The notes beneath the pieces were generated by a model. It was given only the letters and a program-made list of their open reading frames with translations, did not search any database and had not been told where the DNA came from. This document shows, one piece after another, positions 12,055 to 24,565 of a stretch of DNA of 64,000 nucleotides. The DNA comes from Artocarpus heterophyllus. Its lineage: Eukaryota; Streptophyta; Magnoliopsida; Rosales; Moraceae. Within the stretch, counting starts at the first letter, position 1; each line of letters starts with the position of its first letter. The position numbers were made by a program, and so were the translations under genes. The stretch lies in contig CM046350.1 in the NCBI GenBank assembly GCA_025403435.1, forward strand, positions 13,112,372 through 13,176,371, read 5' to 3'.

Positions 12055-12563
12055 GTTTTTTGTTTTGAGTACTCTTGATACTCAATTGACTCAAATTTAG
12101 ATTTGAGTATCAAGAATCCTTTGAAGACGTATTTGTTTCTCCCAAAATTTAAATCCTTTGAGTATCAAGAATTCAAGTTTTTAGAGTTCTACTCCCCCTA
12201 AACTTTTGATACTTGGATATTTCTGTTACAATAAAAACTGAAATTCTCTCTTTTATATTTGAGGAAAAAAAAAACATAACTTCTTCATTTGATATATTAT
12301 TGAGATGATTCTTTTTTAATTATATTTCTAGTGAAGAGATGAATAAATTAAGATCCATATTGCATATTTTTTTAGGACTATTAACATTAAGATTTTATTA
12401 GATTTGTTAATAAATCAAAAACTATTTTCACTACCTCTCCAAACATAAATTTTAATTTTATTCCATACTCAAGATTAAAACTTAAATACATATTTAAATC
12501 TTAATTTAAATTACACTAACTTAAATCAAATTATTAATTTAAACCTATTTACTAAATGGACTT
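12055..12563. repeat. Dispersed repeat, family C, degraded copy
   Basis: Colinear with the better-preserved copy at 19671-20199 over about 500 bp. Shared words include gtatcaagaattcaagtttt, cataacttctt and acattaagattttattag. The ends of this copy have decayed (ctaaatggactt where the other has ccaaacggaccc). Non-coding. Confidence 0.7.
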
Positions 12564-13312
12564 TGACGTGGGAGGTGTACTTATGTACTATAGACTTATA
12601 TATTAATCTCACACCGCGCATTAGTAAAACTAAAAATAATAATAAGTCGACCGAATGTGACTCACAAGCATAAAAGAAAATAAAAATATTGTACCAAATT
12701 GGAACATCTGTGCATGGGACCGCTTATAATAGTACCAATGCTATTGCATCCACGTACAAGCTCTGGATCTAGTATCTAAAAATAGCAATAAAATATTTGA
12801 AATTAGGCTTTGAAAAAAAAAAAAAGAACAATAAAGGGGCATTGAGATAACGAAGAAATCTCTCTCATTATTCAAGGTTTGTTAAACTTATTTAACAGCC
12901 CAGAACAGAACTTAAGCTAACAACATTATTAGATAATCTACCAAACCGCAATGCATTGTCGTTCAGTCAACACAAAGACGTAGGCAATCCTCAATTGGGT
13001 GCTGCACACACAAGCAAACCCTAGATTTTGGACAAGTAATTACCCGTTTGAGTATATGAGATGTAAGCACGGTTTATTTAATTATAAACCCTTTATTATT
13101 AATGCGTATTCCACTTCATAGTGAATTTAATTTAATTAATTAAATGAATCGGTGTCGCCTTGATACTAAGCATGGAGACATTAGTCCAAAGATTATGGTC
13201 ATTTTCAATTTAATTATAAAGATTAGCAAAACTTGATGATTAATTTAGCAATAACAAAATTAACTAGCTGGTACTAAGAAACTTTCACTCTTGCAAGTGC
13301 TCTAATATATGG
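12564..13312. other. Intergenic, no gene seen
   Basis: AT-rich spacer with no ORF of note and no recognised RNA gene. Confidence 0.5.
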
Positions 13313-13600
13313 TGTGACAACCATAATTCCTTTAGGCGAAGAGGTTTAAGAAAGGATTAGTTGTACAGTCCTACATTACCTGAAAATAGTCATAGATAAA
13401 TAGTTCATAAGTAAAGTCACCGTCTCCTAATGATATAAGGCCTTTTGGAGTGAAACATAAGAGCAAAATTACACAGGCTTAGGTCTAAAGCGAACAATAT
13501 CATGCCAAGTGGAGGTGTAAGTTGTTACCGATAGTATCGGAGTCTTGACCAAAGTAGAAGTGTGGCCAACAAGGCCGTTGGGCCTCAAAAATGGGGTGAT
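13313..13600 (+). mobile_element. Probable TRIM retrotransposon remnant
   Basis: A terminal-repeat-like block of about 217 bp begins TGTGACAACC (13313) and ends near AAGTTGTTACC (about 13529), so its termini are inverted as in an LTR. It is followed at once by TAGTATCGGAGTC, which matches most of the tRNA-iMet primer site word TGGTATCAGAGC, with G-to-A and A-to-G changes. About 60 bp later ATGACAACC may begin a second, truncated terminal repeat. No coding capacity. The order short LTR, PBS, short spacer, LTR is that of TRIM elements, but decay makes the assignment tentative. Confidence 0.5.
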
Positions 13601-15890
13601 TATGACAACCATATCATATTAAGTGAATGTGCATATTGTTATATATTGTCAATTTCAAATGTTGAAACTGTATAAGTTAAGCGAAAAATGACACCGTTTC
13701 CATCTTGAAATTCTTTAGCACTATTGACTCTTGACATGTGTCATCTTTCTTCTTCTTTTTTTTGTGATTCTTTAGCACAACCGACTTTAGAATTTCAATA
13801 GAAAAGGGCACCACTTCAATCTTGTCTGAACATGCAAAATCACAAAATTAACTCTTAGGAGACTAAATGTGTATATGTTGTTTCATTCACTAATTCAAAC
13901 AAAAAAGTTATAGTTTAAACTGTTTTTGCTATATATTTCCTCTCATTAAATTTGATATGCAACAATATTTTTAGTTCAAGTTGCCGGTTCAAATCATCAA
14001 TCTAAACACCCCTTATTTAATAGTTAGATAGATAGAATAACTATTTTAGGGACAATTTCATAGATCAGAGATTTATTTTCGGAAGTTTTTAAAATAGGAA
14101 CCAATAAGAATGAAATCTGACAAATACTTCGAAGATTGAAAGAGATTTTTCTAAACTGTAATTAAGGGGTGAGAAATGCATTAAATAAACGACTAAAAGG
14201 GGGTGAGAGACTGACTGCTGATTACAAGTTAAAATGTCATTCATAAGAAAATCTAGTGGAAGATTATAATAGCATTTGACTATATAAACAACCATATATT
14301 TCTACGAACAGGAGTGAACAAGACACCAAAAAAAAAAAAAAAAGGGAATAAGACACCTTCACACATGTTTTTCACCTTAACTTCACAGGATTTGACTCTT
14401 GTTAAGAAAAGTGCGAGTGTTTTACTCCATAATCAATGACCAAATTAGAAAAAGAAAATAAAATATTAAGAAAAGACATGGTGCATCTGGTTGACAGCTG
14501 TCCTCAATGAGGTGTGTTATCAATTAAAAAATAGGAATTAAATAAGCCAATTGATTATTTTTAAGTGTTAATAATTCATTATATATATGCATATGTAGTA
14601 ACATGCTTCATCATTTTGAATCACCAGAAATCCCTCCAGACTAACAAGTGTGCACTTCGAGAAAGTTTTCATATAATATGATTTTGAGCTTACCCAAATT
14701 GACCACTGATCAAACTCGTCGAATATTGTTTCCCTATTATATACTTTTAACGAGTGAAAAAATCAGAAAGAAATGATTAAAATTTTGAAACAGAATCTGA
14801 TACACCAAGAACGTTAAAGATGATTGTTTCCTGTTGTTGTTATCAGAGAGCTCAGCAGACAATATATTAGGCGTAAGATTTCTTGACGTGGTCGGCTGGT
14901 GATGGTCGGATTAAAAGCTTCCCTGGTTTCGATGTGGTGGCCCCACTTGTTGATCTTAAACAACGTGTTGCATGGGGACATGTATACAACTCAAGCTCTG
15001 AAAGCTTTCAAATAAAAAATTATTTATTTATTTATTCAGCTAAAAAATAATTAATTTGGATTAGATATTGTAATTTTATATGCACACAAATTTTACGGCA
15101 GCAACAGAGGTTCGTGGTCCGTTATGTACGTACGAGATCGTCATGCATGCAAATATATTATACATATACACGTATACAATAGACAGAATCAATCATATGT
15201 ATATGTTACTAAATGTACATATATAAATATGAAATATAAAAATCTCACCAACTAATATGACGAGAATCTCATATCGTTATGTAAGTGAGCTCAATTTCTG
15301 GCAGCATTATATACTTGGGCTTAAATGTAAAAAATTAACAATTTATATTCAGTTTGTGAGGAATTAATTTATCCAATAAACCCCACTAGACATTTTTGAA
15401 ACGCTGCTAGGATTCAATTTATTCATCTTTATTCTAACCGTATAAAAACAATATAGCAAAGGAAAAAAAAAAACTTTGTTTTGCAACGTCGTCTCAACTG
15501 TACAGTTTTAATTGTTCCAATGTAAAGCTCTCAATACTATAAAAAAATTATTCTAACTTTTAACTTAACTGTATTGTCAAATATATTAAAAAAAAAAGAA
15601 AGAAAAAGATAATACCGTGGTATGTACTTTGATATTTATTTTTAAGCTGTCAAAGGAAAACTGTAAACCTTTTTTCCATTCATATTAGAAGCCTTACTAC
15701 CTTGACTTTTGCCATATACTCGTTTAAGAGAAGAAGTTTAACTTAAATTTTCCACGCTAATATTGAAAAGGGCGTCTTGACCCGCTAAAAGTTGGTCATC
15801 ATTATTTTGAGTTCTTACACTGTCTATAGTCTACATCACCTTCTTCACAGGGTCGGTCCGATCATATGTAACTTTTAAAAGAAGTCCCAA

Positions 15891-15923
<33 letters not shown>

Positions 15924-17107
15924 TATATATACATATATACATATATATAATTTTCTTTCCTCTCTAGCAATTAATTATAGTGATTAGTTTAATCCCCTAA
16001 GTTAATTTGTTCCCTTGGAACTCAGTAAATAATTCCTTGTGAGCTTAAAAAGGTCGCATGAAATTCAAACTTTCTTCCTTAATTTCTTCTAATTAATCAC
16101 GCTATATCTTACCTACATACGTAACCTTATAACAGGTCCAAATTTTGAAGTAAAAAATTAATTTGCCAATCGACTGCTTCGATTTGTTTGTCCAACCAGC
16201 AGCCAACCAAATAGAAGAGTACATAAATTAGACTTGACGAATGCTTTATTTATTTATTTATTTTTTTAAAGTCAAATAAATTTAATTTTAGTGTGCATAT
16301 GTGTAAATGCCATAACCAAGCATATAGTCGTCCCGCCAAGATATAGGGTGGGGACATTACCTAAATGATTGGTCAGCTAGTGAAATCTCATTGATGAAAT
16401 ATGTTTGGGGTAAGACACGAGGCCAATAATGATAAGATAGAAAAATGGTATGGGGGATGAAGTGGTTATAGTAGGAGCATTTGGTGATCAGGTTTGGAGC
16501 TTCTTTGACCAAAAAGAACGCTCACAAAGTGCCATTTTGCAGACGCTGTGGAATAGATTTGGAAGCTAAAACTGCCTTAAATAGTTGCACCAAACTGTAA
16601 AATCTTTGGACCTTGGCCTCTTGCTTAAATATAATATATATGTATGTATATGTACATATTGATACAGATATGGAATATGCGTTTTAGGTAAGTTCTTATT
16701 ATATTTACTATAATTAAAAAAGAGAAAAGAATGATAGGAGGGTACAAATGCTTAATTACATTGATGGTTACATTGATGGTCTATCTCAAGAAAAGAAAAG
16801 AACAAGGACAAAGAAACTAGTATTCATGGTCTATTAGTTTATTAGCAACTACATGCCATAAAGTCAATGAAGTTGAGTTATTGATGTTTTGCTTGACAGT
16901 GAATCAAGTGTCAAAATGTACTCACTGAAAGCGTAGGACATAAAACCTTCGTTTTTCAAGAGAAAACAAAAGTTAAACCGCTAAGATATGGTAAAGTCAA
17001 ATTGCATATTACCATGCCTAAAAAGGAGTTAATTTAGAGCCTATGGTCAAAACTAGAGATGAAAAGGTAAACTCAAACCTATTATTCTAACTTAGAAAAA
17101 TCTACTA
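13601..17107. other. Intergenic, no gene recognised
   Basis: AT-rich, with the dinucleotide tract at 15889-15950 annotated separately. The block 14870-15010 is less AT-rich (contains 'gtggtggccccacttg') but forms no ORF that I recognise. The block 16320-16580 likewise has mixed composition and no recognisable product. Confidence 0.5.
15889..15950. repeat. Compound AT/AC microsatellite
   Basis: (AT)n followed by (AC)n and then further (AT)n with interspersed TACATA units. Likely length-polymorphic; no function inferred. Confidence 0.9.
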
Positions 17108-17242
17108 AGGTGTGTGATAAAGTTGGTTATAACTAATTTTTTAGTTGAAAACACTGTAGCATGTTAGAGTTTTATACTATAGTAACTTTTTGCTTTTGTT
17201 ATAACATGTGAAAGCTATAACGAATTCTTCCAAACAGTCTAT
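17108..17242. repeat. Dispersed MITE-like repeat, family A
   Basis: Contains gttataactaatttttt near one edge, then 'actgtagcatgttagagt' and ataacatgtgaaagctata, the inverted core words shared with the copies at 9447, 10021, 35684, 38658 and 40178. It ends near ttccaaacagtc. Non-coding. Confidence 0.55.
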
Positions 17243-18547
17243 AAATGTATCACCTAAATTTTATCAACACACAACCAATGCCTCTAAATTTAAACCATAA
17301 AAAGCATTCCCATGTTTTTAAATCATTAAAAAGTATTACCTAGCTTACACTGAACAAATTGACCATAAACTGACCAAGATGTTCAAAATTAATGACACTC
17401 ATGTTTACGTGTTTAGAATATCACACTTTTTCATGTTAAAATATGAACCACTGAATTTGATCAGAATTCAATGAAGTAAAATACTTTTTAAATCGATAAA
17501 AAACTAGGAAATATATTTTTATTATTAGCTTTATAATATGATAGCATTTGTCTTATTTTGGTAACATAAAAGTGTTTATTTTAAAGGTAAAATTGTATTC
17601 AAAAATTAAAGAAATAGACACATTAATTTTGATCCAAATGACGTCGTAATGCAAGAAAATTTAATCCTGTCCATAAATTGGCTCTCCCAGTAAGTTCAAA
17701 TAAAGCACAATAAGGTATTAAATATGTACCAACTTCTAACAATAAGAAACCGAAAATGTGAACTAATAATCGAGAACACAAATTAGCTTTTTCAACCGTC
17801 TGTTTTTTATTTTTTCCTTACTATTGTCTAATCCTGTTCCTAAAAAAAGGAAAAGAAAAGAAAACAACTTGTAAGCTTACAATCAGGCTTATCTGAAGCT
17901 GTATTTCGGAAAGCAAATTATACGAAACATCCAAATATGCATGGAACCCGAAATTCAAAAACAGAAGTAACGGAAATTTGATAAGTTACTTCCATATAGA
18001 GATATAGGATCTCGATGAAATACCTTCTCAACTTTGAAATTGTACTAGTAATAGCCTAACATAATATCCACTGAAAACTAGTATATATTCGAGTTCTTCG
18101 TCTTCTAATCATAGAAAGTAAAAAAATGATTGAGAAAAAAGTTTTCAAATTCGGACATCCTTGACAAAAAAAAAAAAAAAGAAAGAAAAGGAAATTAAAT
18201 CTAACGACGTTCGATCGAGTTGAGATGGATAAGTGGTGGGGAAGTTCATCCAATTTTTTAGAGTCGTAGCCTCTCATATAATGAGACAAATTAATAATCA
18301 AACTGCTTTTACTTGCTTTTTTTTTTCTTTTTTTTTTTTTTTTTGCGCTGACTATAAAACTTGCATTTTGCATTTAAAATAAAAATGCATTTTGCATCTG
18401 CCATTTTAGCAACATAAAAAAGATCTTCCCTTTTTTTTTTCTGAAGATTTGTTTTTTTTTTTTAAAAAATTTCTGATATCTGATAAGTTGTGTAGCACAT
18501 CCTAGGAAAAAAAAAATCAGTACAAACATTTCCAAGAGAATTAATTT
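17243..18547. other. Intergenic, no gene seen
   Basis: AT-rich with long A and T homopolymers (18164-18180, 18318-18343). The - strand ORF across 18056-18373 is mostly Lys- and Phe-rich homopolymer translation and is not supported as a gene. Confidence 0.5.
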
Positions 18548-19345
18548 TTTTATAGTAAAACTCGGCTCTACGAGCTACATAAAAAGCTACTAAAAGGCAA
18601 AAAATAAGCACATAACCAAAGCCATAGAGAGTGTCACTCACATGATTGGATCATACAACCGCACCCTAACTTAATTGAGAGGATTCCTCTCGAAAATGAG
18701 TCAAATACCAATTACGGCCATTAAAACGGACTCCGGATGAACGATATCCTACACCCTAAAGGGGCTCCATCTAAGCCCGTCACACTTAGTGAACATAAAA
18801 CAATGCCTAGACCACCGTCTAAGCTAATATCTACAATCCACTATAACAGATGAAGGAGACATCAAAACAACAATAAGAGTTAGGAAAACCACCTCCCTTG
18901 TTACATAACGAAAACAACAGAAAAAACAAAATAAATACAAACAGAGGTCCAAAACTTTGGGTAAAGTCTAGGCCAGGTGTTGTCTGTAGCCGCTTCCACC
19001 ACTGTCACTGCTCTCATTTTCTTGTGGTTGGCCCGATCCCCGACAATCCACACTTGCACTCATCGAGCCCTTCGGATCCGTTCGTAAAACCAGTACGTCA
19101 AGGGCCGGAGCTCTCGATAAAGTTGCTATAGTAGGGTCAGGCAGTCGCTGCACTCTCTTTCTTTCCCCCACCAGTTCTAGGATGCCGCCAGCTCCCCTTT
19201 CTCCATGCGGTGTTCCTCTCTCCTCTCCCCGATCTCCTCCGTCTCAGCTAGCTCCAAGCGTTCATGCCTTGTCATGGTCGATCCCGTCGTGGTGGCTGCT
19301 GCTACCCGCCATAAGCTTCACGCCAGCCTCGCTGGCCTAGAAGAC
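18548..19345. other. Compositionally distinct GC-richer block, unidentified
   Basis: About 800 bp clearly less AT-rich than both flanks. It contains short overlapping ORFs on both strands (18898-19131 +, 18968-19171 -, 19205 onward +), none with a recognisable domain. An A run (about 18506-18516) precedes it. It may be the remnant of a transposed sequence or a decayed gene. I cannot assign it. Confidence 0.45.
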
Positions 19346-19670
19346 TTATACCATCTTCATCTTTTTTTTTTTCCTGTATTATTAATTATTTTTAATTTAA
19401 AAGCTTATCCCAAAAATTTATTGGGGAGAAAACCCTCACTATGTGCATATTACATGACAATAAATGCTCCTATATTTCGGCAAACACCGAACTCTATTAT
19501 TGCCCGTCTTCCATTCAATGCTCCTACACTTCTTCTCATCATCAATTGCTCTGCATTAATTAATACTTTTTTTGCTTTTCTACTAGTTGACCAACAATTG
19601 TTTCTTCTTCCTTCCTTTCCTTTCTTTCTTCCATTTCTTTATTTTCAAATGTCGTCTGTATAATCACTTA

Positions 19671-20199
19671 GGGCATGTTTGTTTCGAGTATTTTTTAGAT
19701 TTAATGGACTCAAATTTAGATTCAAGTATGAAAAATCTTTTGGATAAGTGTTTGTTTATCCAAAATCTGAATCCTTAGAGTATCAAGAATTCAAGTTTTC
19801 AGAGTTCTCATCCCCTAAACTTTTAATACTTAGATATCTCCGATACGGTAAAAACTAAAAATTCTCTCTTATATTTGAAAAAAAAATCATAACTTCTTTA
19901 TTTAATATCTAATTAAGATAATTCTTTTTTCATTGTGTTCTTAGTGAAGAGGGGAATAAATTAATATCCATGTTGCATATTTTTTAGGATCATTAACATT
20001 AAGATTTTATTAGATATGTTAATAAATCACAAACTATTTTCACTATCTCTCCAAACATGAATTTCAAATTTATTCCATATTCATATTAAAACTTAAATGC
20101 ACATTCAAATACTAATTTGGATAACAATTTAAATCATTAACTCAAATCACACTAACTCAAATCAAATCACTAATTTAAATTTATTTACCAAACGGACCC
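19671..20199. mobile_element. MITE, family C (about 529 bp)
   Basis: Left end GGGCATGTTTGTTTCG; right end, read inward, GGGTCCGTTTGGTAAA, an imperfect TIR of about 12 bp. Flanks are TTA on the left and TAA on the right, so a 2- or 3-bp TA-type duplication is possible but not clean. A second, degraded copy lies at 12055-12563. Non-coding. The TIR style resembles PIF/Harbinger-derived MITEs, but the superfamily is not settled. It lies about 1.1 kb upstream of the MYB gene. Confidence 0.65.
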
Positions 20200-20450
20200 T
20201 AATTAGAGACTAAATAAGCGCTCCAACATGAAACATGTAACATGTTTGGTAAATATAAATGGTCATCTCATGAGGGACGTATTAGTCATTTTGTTACTAA
20301 AAGAAGGTTGCCCTATCAGCGTGTGGAGTCGTGGATGAAGGAGACGCCGTGATGTGGCTGTGAAGTGAACAACGCGACATATAAGATTATATAGATTCAA
20401 AGACAGAAAGAAAAAAAATTAATAAATTAATGGTAAAAAGTTCAAAGGGG

Positions 20451-20458
20451 CACGTGGC
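20451..20458 (+). promoter_or_regulatory. G-box/ABRE word upstream of MYB gene
   Basis: CACGTGGC, a full ABRE consensus with a CACGTG G-box core, lies about 590 bp upstream of the MYB start codon. A second ACGT core (cccacgttgg) follows within 25 bp. bZIP factors of the ABA pathway bind such sites, often in pairs. MYB102/MYB41-type genes are known to respond to ABA, osmotic stress and wounding, so the site is plausible. Its use here is inference. Confidence 0.5.
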
Positions 20459-20837
20459 ACTAACCCACGTTGGTGACAGCTAATATGAATCCACAAAGTG
20501 AGGAGTAACACGCTCCCGCCGGAAAACGATGGCCTAATAATATCTTCTATCAAACAAATAGCTAGAGGAGACATAATACAAACCCATATAAAATTAAGAA
20601 AACAAAAGAAAAGAAGAGAAACGAGAAGATAGTGAGTGATAGAGAAATTAGAAGTTCATTGGAGAATTTATTTATTTTTTAAAAATATTTGATGCTATTA
20701 TATAAGCTAGTAACCAAAAAAAAAAAAAATAAAAGGCACAAATTTCTCAAAGGAGAGGGACACGTCGCCATAGTGATAAACAGAGGACGGCACCGAATCC
20801 TTCTGACTTCTCATTGTTTCTTACCCCTAATCCTTTC

Positions 20838-20857
20838 CCTTGCTATTTATAGCAAGG
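20838..20857 (+). promoter_or_regulatory. Putative TATA box of the MYB gene inside a palindrome
   Basis: TATTTATA sits at the centre of a perfect 9-bp inverted repeat (ccttgctat, tt, atagcaagg), about 185 bp upstream of the ATG. A CT microsatellite at about 20877-20893, common in plant 5' UTRs, begins 25-35 bp downstream, where transcription would be expected to start. Confidence 0.5.
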
Positions 20858-21039
20858 ACGTCCTCATACGGACTACCTCTCTCTCTCTCTCTACTCTTTA
20901 TCGAAAATCTTCCTCTTCTCTCTTAATTTCTTGATAAATATATACCTAAGCAATTTATAGTTGCCTAGAGGATTATTGTTAACACTATACTAGGGTAAAG
21001 ATAAAGATTTTTCTAGGTATACCAAGAATTTAGAACACC

Positions 21040-22372
21040 ATGGGAAGAGCACCGTGTTGTGACAAAAATGGTCTCAAGAAAGGGCCTTGGACTCCGGAGG
21101 AGGACCAAAAACTGGTCGATTATATTCAGAAACATGGCTACGGAAACTGGAGGACACTTCCCAAAAATGCTGGTATTTTTTCATATCTTTTGGACCTTTG
21201 TTACTATACATTAATTTCAAATTGTGTTAACAGTTTCTTAATCATTAAATTTGCAATTTCTCTTGTTTTGGTGACAGGGTTGCAAAGGTGTGGAAAAAGC
21301 TGCCGACTTCGATGGACAAACTATCTCAGACCAGACATCAAAAGAGGCCGGTTTTCCTTCGAAGAGGAAGATACTATTATTCAGCTTCACAGCATATTAG
21401 GCAACAAGCAAGTCTAATTCTTAAATTTATAATAACTTTCTCTAGGATTATAAGTTACTTAGAAATTGATATTAACATTTTTTTTTTGCTGCATTTTACA
21501 GGTGGTCTGCAATTGCTGCTCGGTTGCCCGGAAGAACCGACAACGAAATCAAGAATTTCTGGAACACCCACATAAGAAAAAGGCTTCTCCGAATGGGAAT
21601 TGATCCCGTGACACACAGCCCACGGCTGGATCTCCTAGACCTATCCTCAATTCTAAGCTCATCTCTCTACAACTCCCCTCATGATCAAATGAACAACATG
21701 ACGAGGTTTCTCGGAGGATCCGTCCAACATCCCCACATCGTAAACCCAGAACTCCTAAAGCTTGCCACTTCTCTCATGTCTCAGCGTAACAACCCAAACA
21801 ACAATTTCTTCTTTCAAAATGCCCATCAAGACCAAAACCGACTTTTCAGCACTAGTGCTATTAATTATAACAACCCCGAAATCCAACAACTTTTTAATGT
21901 TCAAAGTACTAGTACTAGTACTAACGAGTATAATTTCCAAGCCTCACTTGAACATCATCATCATCATCATAATCATAATCAAGAAATCCAAGCCTGTCCT
22001 AACAACGTTGACCTGTCAAAACTCACGGGTTTCAGCTCTCCAAGTTCCCAATTGAGCGAGTGGCAAAGCAATTTCAACGAGGACTATGTTCCTTTTTTTC
22101 CAAGTTACAACAGTACTACTTATGCTAATAGTACTGCTGCTTTGGATCCTAACCAGAATCACATCGGCTTTGGCACGACGACGGTTCTGTCGACGCCTTC
22201 ATCGAGCCCCACGGCGGGGCTGAACTCGAACTCGACGGCGACCACGGTGACGTACTTGAATAGTGGCAGCACCGAGGACGAACGTGAAATTAGCTATTGT
22301 AGTGACATGTTGAAGTTTGAAATCTCGGATATCTTGGATGCTAACGAGTTCATATGTGATAATAATGTTTAG
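21040..22372 (+). CDS. R2R3-MYB transcription factor, MYB102/MYB74/MYB41 type
   Basis: Nuclear DNA-binding transcription factor. Exons 21040-21172, 21278-21407 and 21502-22372 give 377 residues. The R2 repeat (about residues 14-61) has Trp at 17, 37 and 57. The R3 repeat (about 67-112) has Phe70, Trp89 and Trp108, as usual for plant R2R3 proteins. The linker after R3, with [16 protein letters not shown] and then [10 protein letters not shown], and the C-terminal [13 protein letters not shown] are typical of subgroup 11 (Arabidopsis MYB39, 41, 49, 74, 102), linked to ABA, drought, wounding and cuticle or suberin control. The bHLH-binding signature of R3 is absent. The C-terminal region is rich in Asn, Ser and His, with a His6 run (about 21954-21971). 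Splice positions (codon 45 phase 1, codon 88 phase 2) are the usual MYB ones. Intron 1 is GT-AG (105 bp). Intron 2 (21408-21501) begins GCAAGT, a GC-AG intron; using GC gives the conserved NKWSAIAAR join. The frame is intact. The ATG context caccATGGGA is good, and no upstream in-frame Met is likely. Confidence 0.95.
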
Positions 22373-24531
22373 AAGGAAATTGAGCTCAGGATTATACCGA
22401 TCCAAGAGGGAAAGATTTTTACTTTATTTTTTTTTTTTGCCTTTCAAAGTTTCTAGGATCTTGGATTTGGTGGCCGTATTATTGAGGCTTGTAAAATTTG
22501 TCTAATAATTTATTCGTTGTAATCTTCGTAAGCTTACTGTATTGGGAAGAAATCGGCCTAGTGTAGCTATCTCCTTTAGTTTTTTTAATGAGAAATTTCC
22601 ATTATTGATCAAATGTCATGATATATGGGCCCTTTCCTCTCTCATCACCAGTATGTTATTATATAATATTTTGCATAAATGATGATTTACGTCAAGGATA
22701 AAGAGACTAGTGAATAAACTATTTAAAGGGATCTCTGATCTATGAATTTAATCATATGTATACACACACATATATATATATATATATAACTGAATAAGAA
22801 AAACAAATTACTATAAATAACTCAAGTATAAATTTATGCTGTTTTTATGCGTAGTCACAGGAAGTGTACAAATTTAAAGAATATAAGCCCTTCCCTAAAT
22901 GGACGAAGCATTAATGGTAATGATATCCTTGAAGATTACATTAATCCTCCTTAAATAATTAAACACAAACTATTAATATTCAAAAAAGAAAAACACCATT
23001 TAACAACTTAACATAATTTTATTAAGGGACTTTATAACATAAAATTTTAAACACTTCACCAAGTGGTATTAGGTTTGATTCATGCCATTAGCCGGAGTAA
23101 ATAAAATTTTGAACATATTTAATGTAGGTCAGGATACATACGTACTCATTTGATTAATGTTATCTAGAAATGTCGGATAATTTTTATATTTTTCTAGTTA
23201 TAAGTATAATTTTACAATAGAGTGAGCAATATACTATTATAGTATGTTTGTTTCGGTTTTTAAATTACGGTTTGAATCATTTTGCTACAGTATTTTCTCT
23301 CATAAAAATTTAAATCTTCATTCAAATACTCTATTTAAATACTTATACCAAACACATCCTTAATTTTTAAATTTCTATAAAAAATCTATTTAGTTCGTTG
23401 GTTTAAAATATGTAGTTTGAACTATTTTTAGTTTGAAATTTATGGTTTAAAAAATAAGTTAAAAAAATATTGAAAATAAGGGACAATTGTTTGTATTATA
23501 TATATATATTTATTTATTGTGATGACGTGATTTTGATAAGATGTAACATGTTATGTTAGAAATTAACAAGAGCAAAAATTGAAAACCCAATATTGGTGTA
23601 GGCTTCCTTGATCCCGACTGGAGCAGTTCATAGGTTCCGGCGGGAGAGCTGCCTGCGAACCGAGAACCGACACCTGTCCCTCCACCTGTAAGGCTAATTG
23701 TCGTTTCCACGTCCTAATAAAGTGATAAATCGTTGCAATGGGGGATTATTTACCATTGTAATGTGAGTTTGACTAAAATTTTACATACGTGTCGACAGAC
23801 GAGCGGTGACCACTTTAAAATAAAGGCATTGTGTTTGCTTTTTATTAAAAAATATGGCATGGGTCTTGTGCTTGTTTTGTCTCCTTTATCCTCTTATTAA
23901 TTGCCTCACAATGTCAAACTAGGAACGTAATGTTGATAACGTCATGTGGGGACACGTGGACTCATTATACATTGGTGGGGCCCAAATGAGTTTGGGGAAC
24001 CGTTTCGGTTCTTATCCCGTTGGGTTTCGAGTCTTTTTGCTAAACACTCGATCGATCGGCGATTATTTCATGAGGACATTTTAATTTGTGATTTGAGGCC
24101 TTTTAGCAGTAATCATTACCTTAATCTTTCAGGTGAAAATAAATATGGCAAGTACGGTATTAGTTTTGAAATTTTGATGCCATGAAATAATATGCGCAGT
24201 CCTCTTCATTGTTCCTCTATCGTTTTGGCACTTTTGACGTTGTTTTTTATGTAGCTCCAAATTTGAGCAAGTTCCTGTTATCACTTTTGACATTATGCTA
24301 GCTCCAAATTAAGCTTGTTCCACTAATTAATTATATTATAAACACAGGGGTAAAAAAAGGTAAAGCATTGAAAACTACTAATTGATATGCTCTACCCGAA
24401 CTTTTTTGTCCACCACAAGTTATCTATACTCTTTCTATTAGCGTTGAGTATTATATACCTCATTATAAGGTAATTTTAGAGTGGTCAATTTTCCCAGCTC
24501 TTGATTTACAACAACATTGCTACATATATGC

Positions 24532-24565
<34 letters not shown>

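Noticed and set aside
14870..15010. Possible exon in the less AT-rich block
   Set aside because: A short open stretch (GRIKSFPGFDVVAPLVDLKQ) can be read, but no splice pair, neighbour exon or known family supports it.
18056..18373. 105-codon - strand ORF
   Set aside because: Made largely of Lys and Phe runs from poly-A and poly-T tracts; no family resemblance.
22199..22405. - strand ORF overlapping the MYB 3' end
   Set aside because: Shadow of the MYB coding frame, with no independent support.
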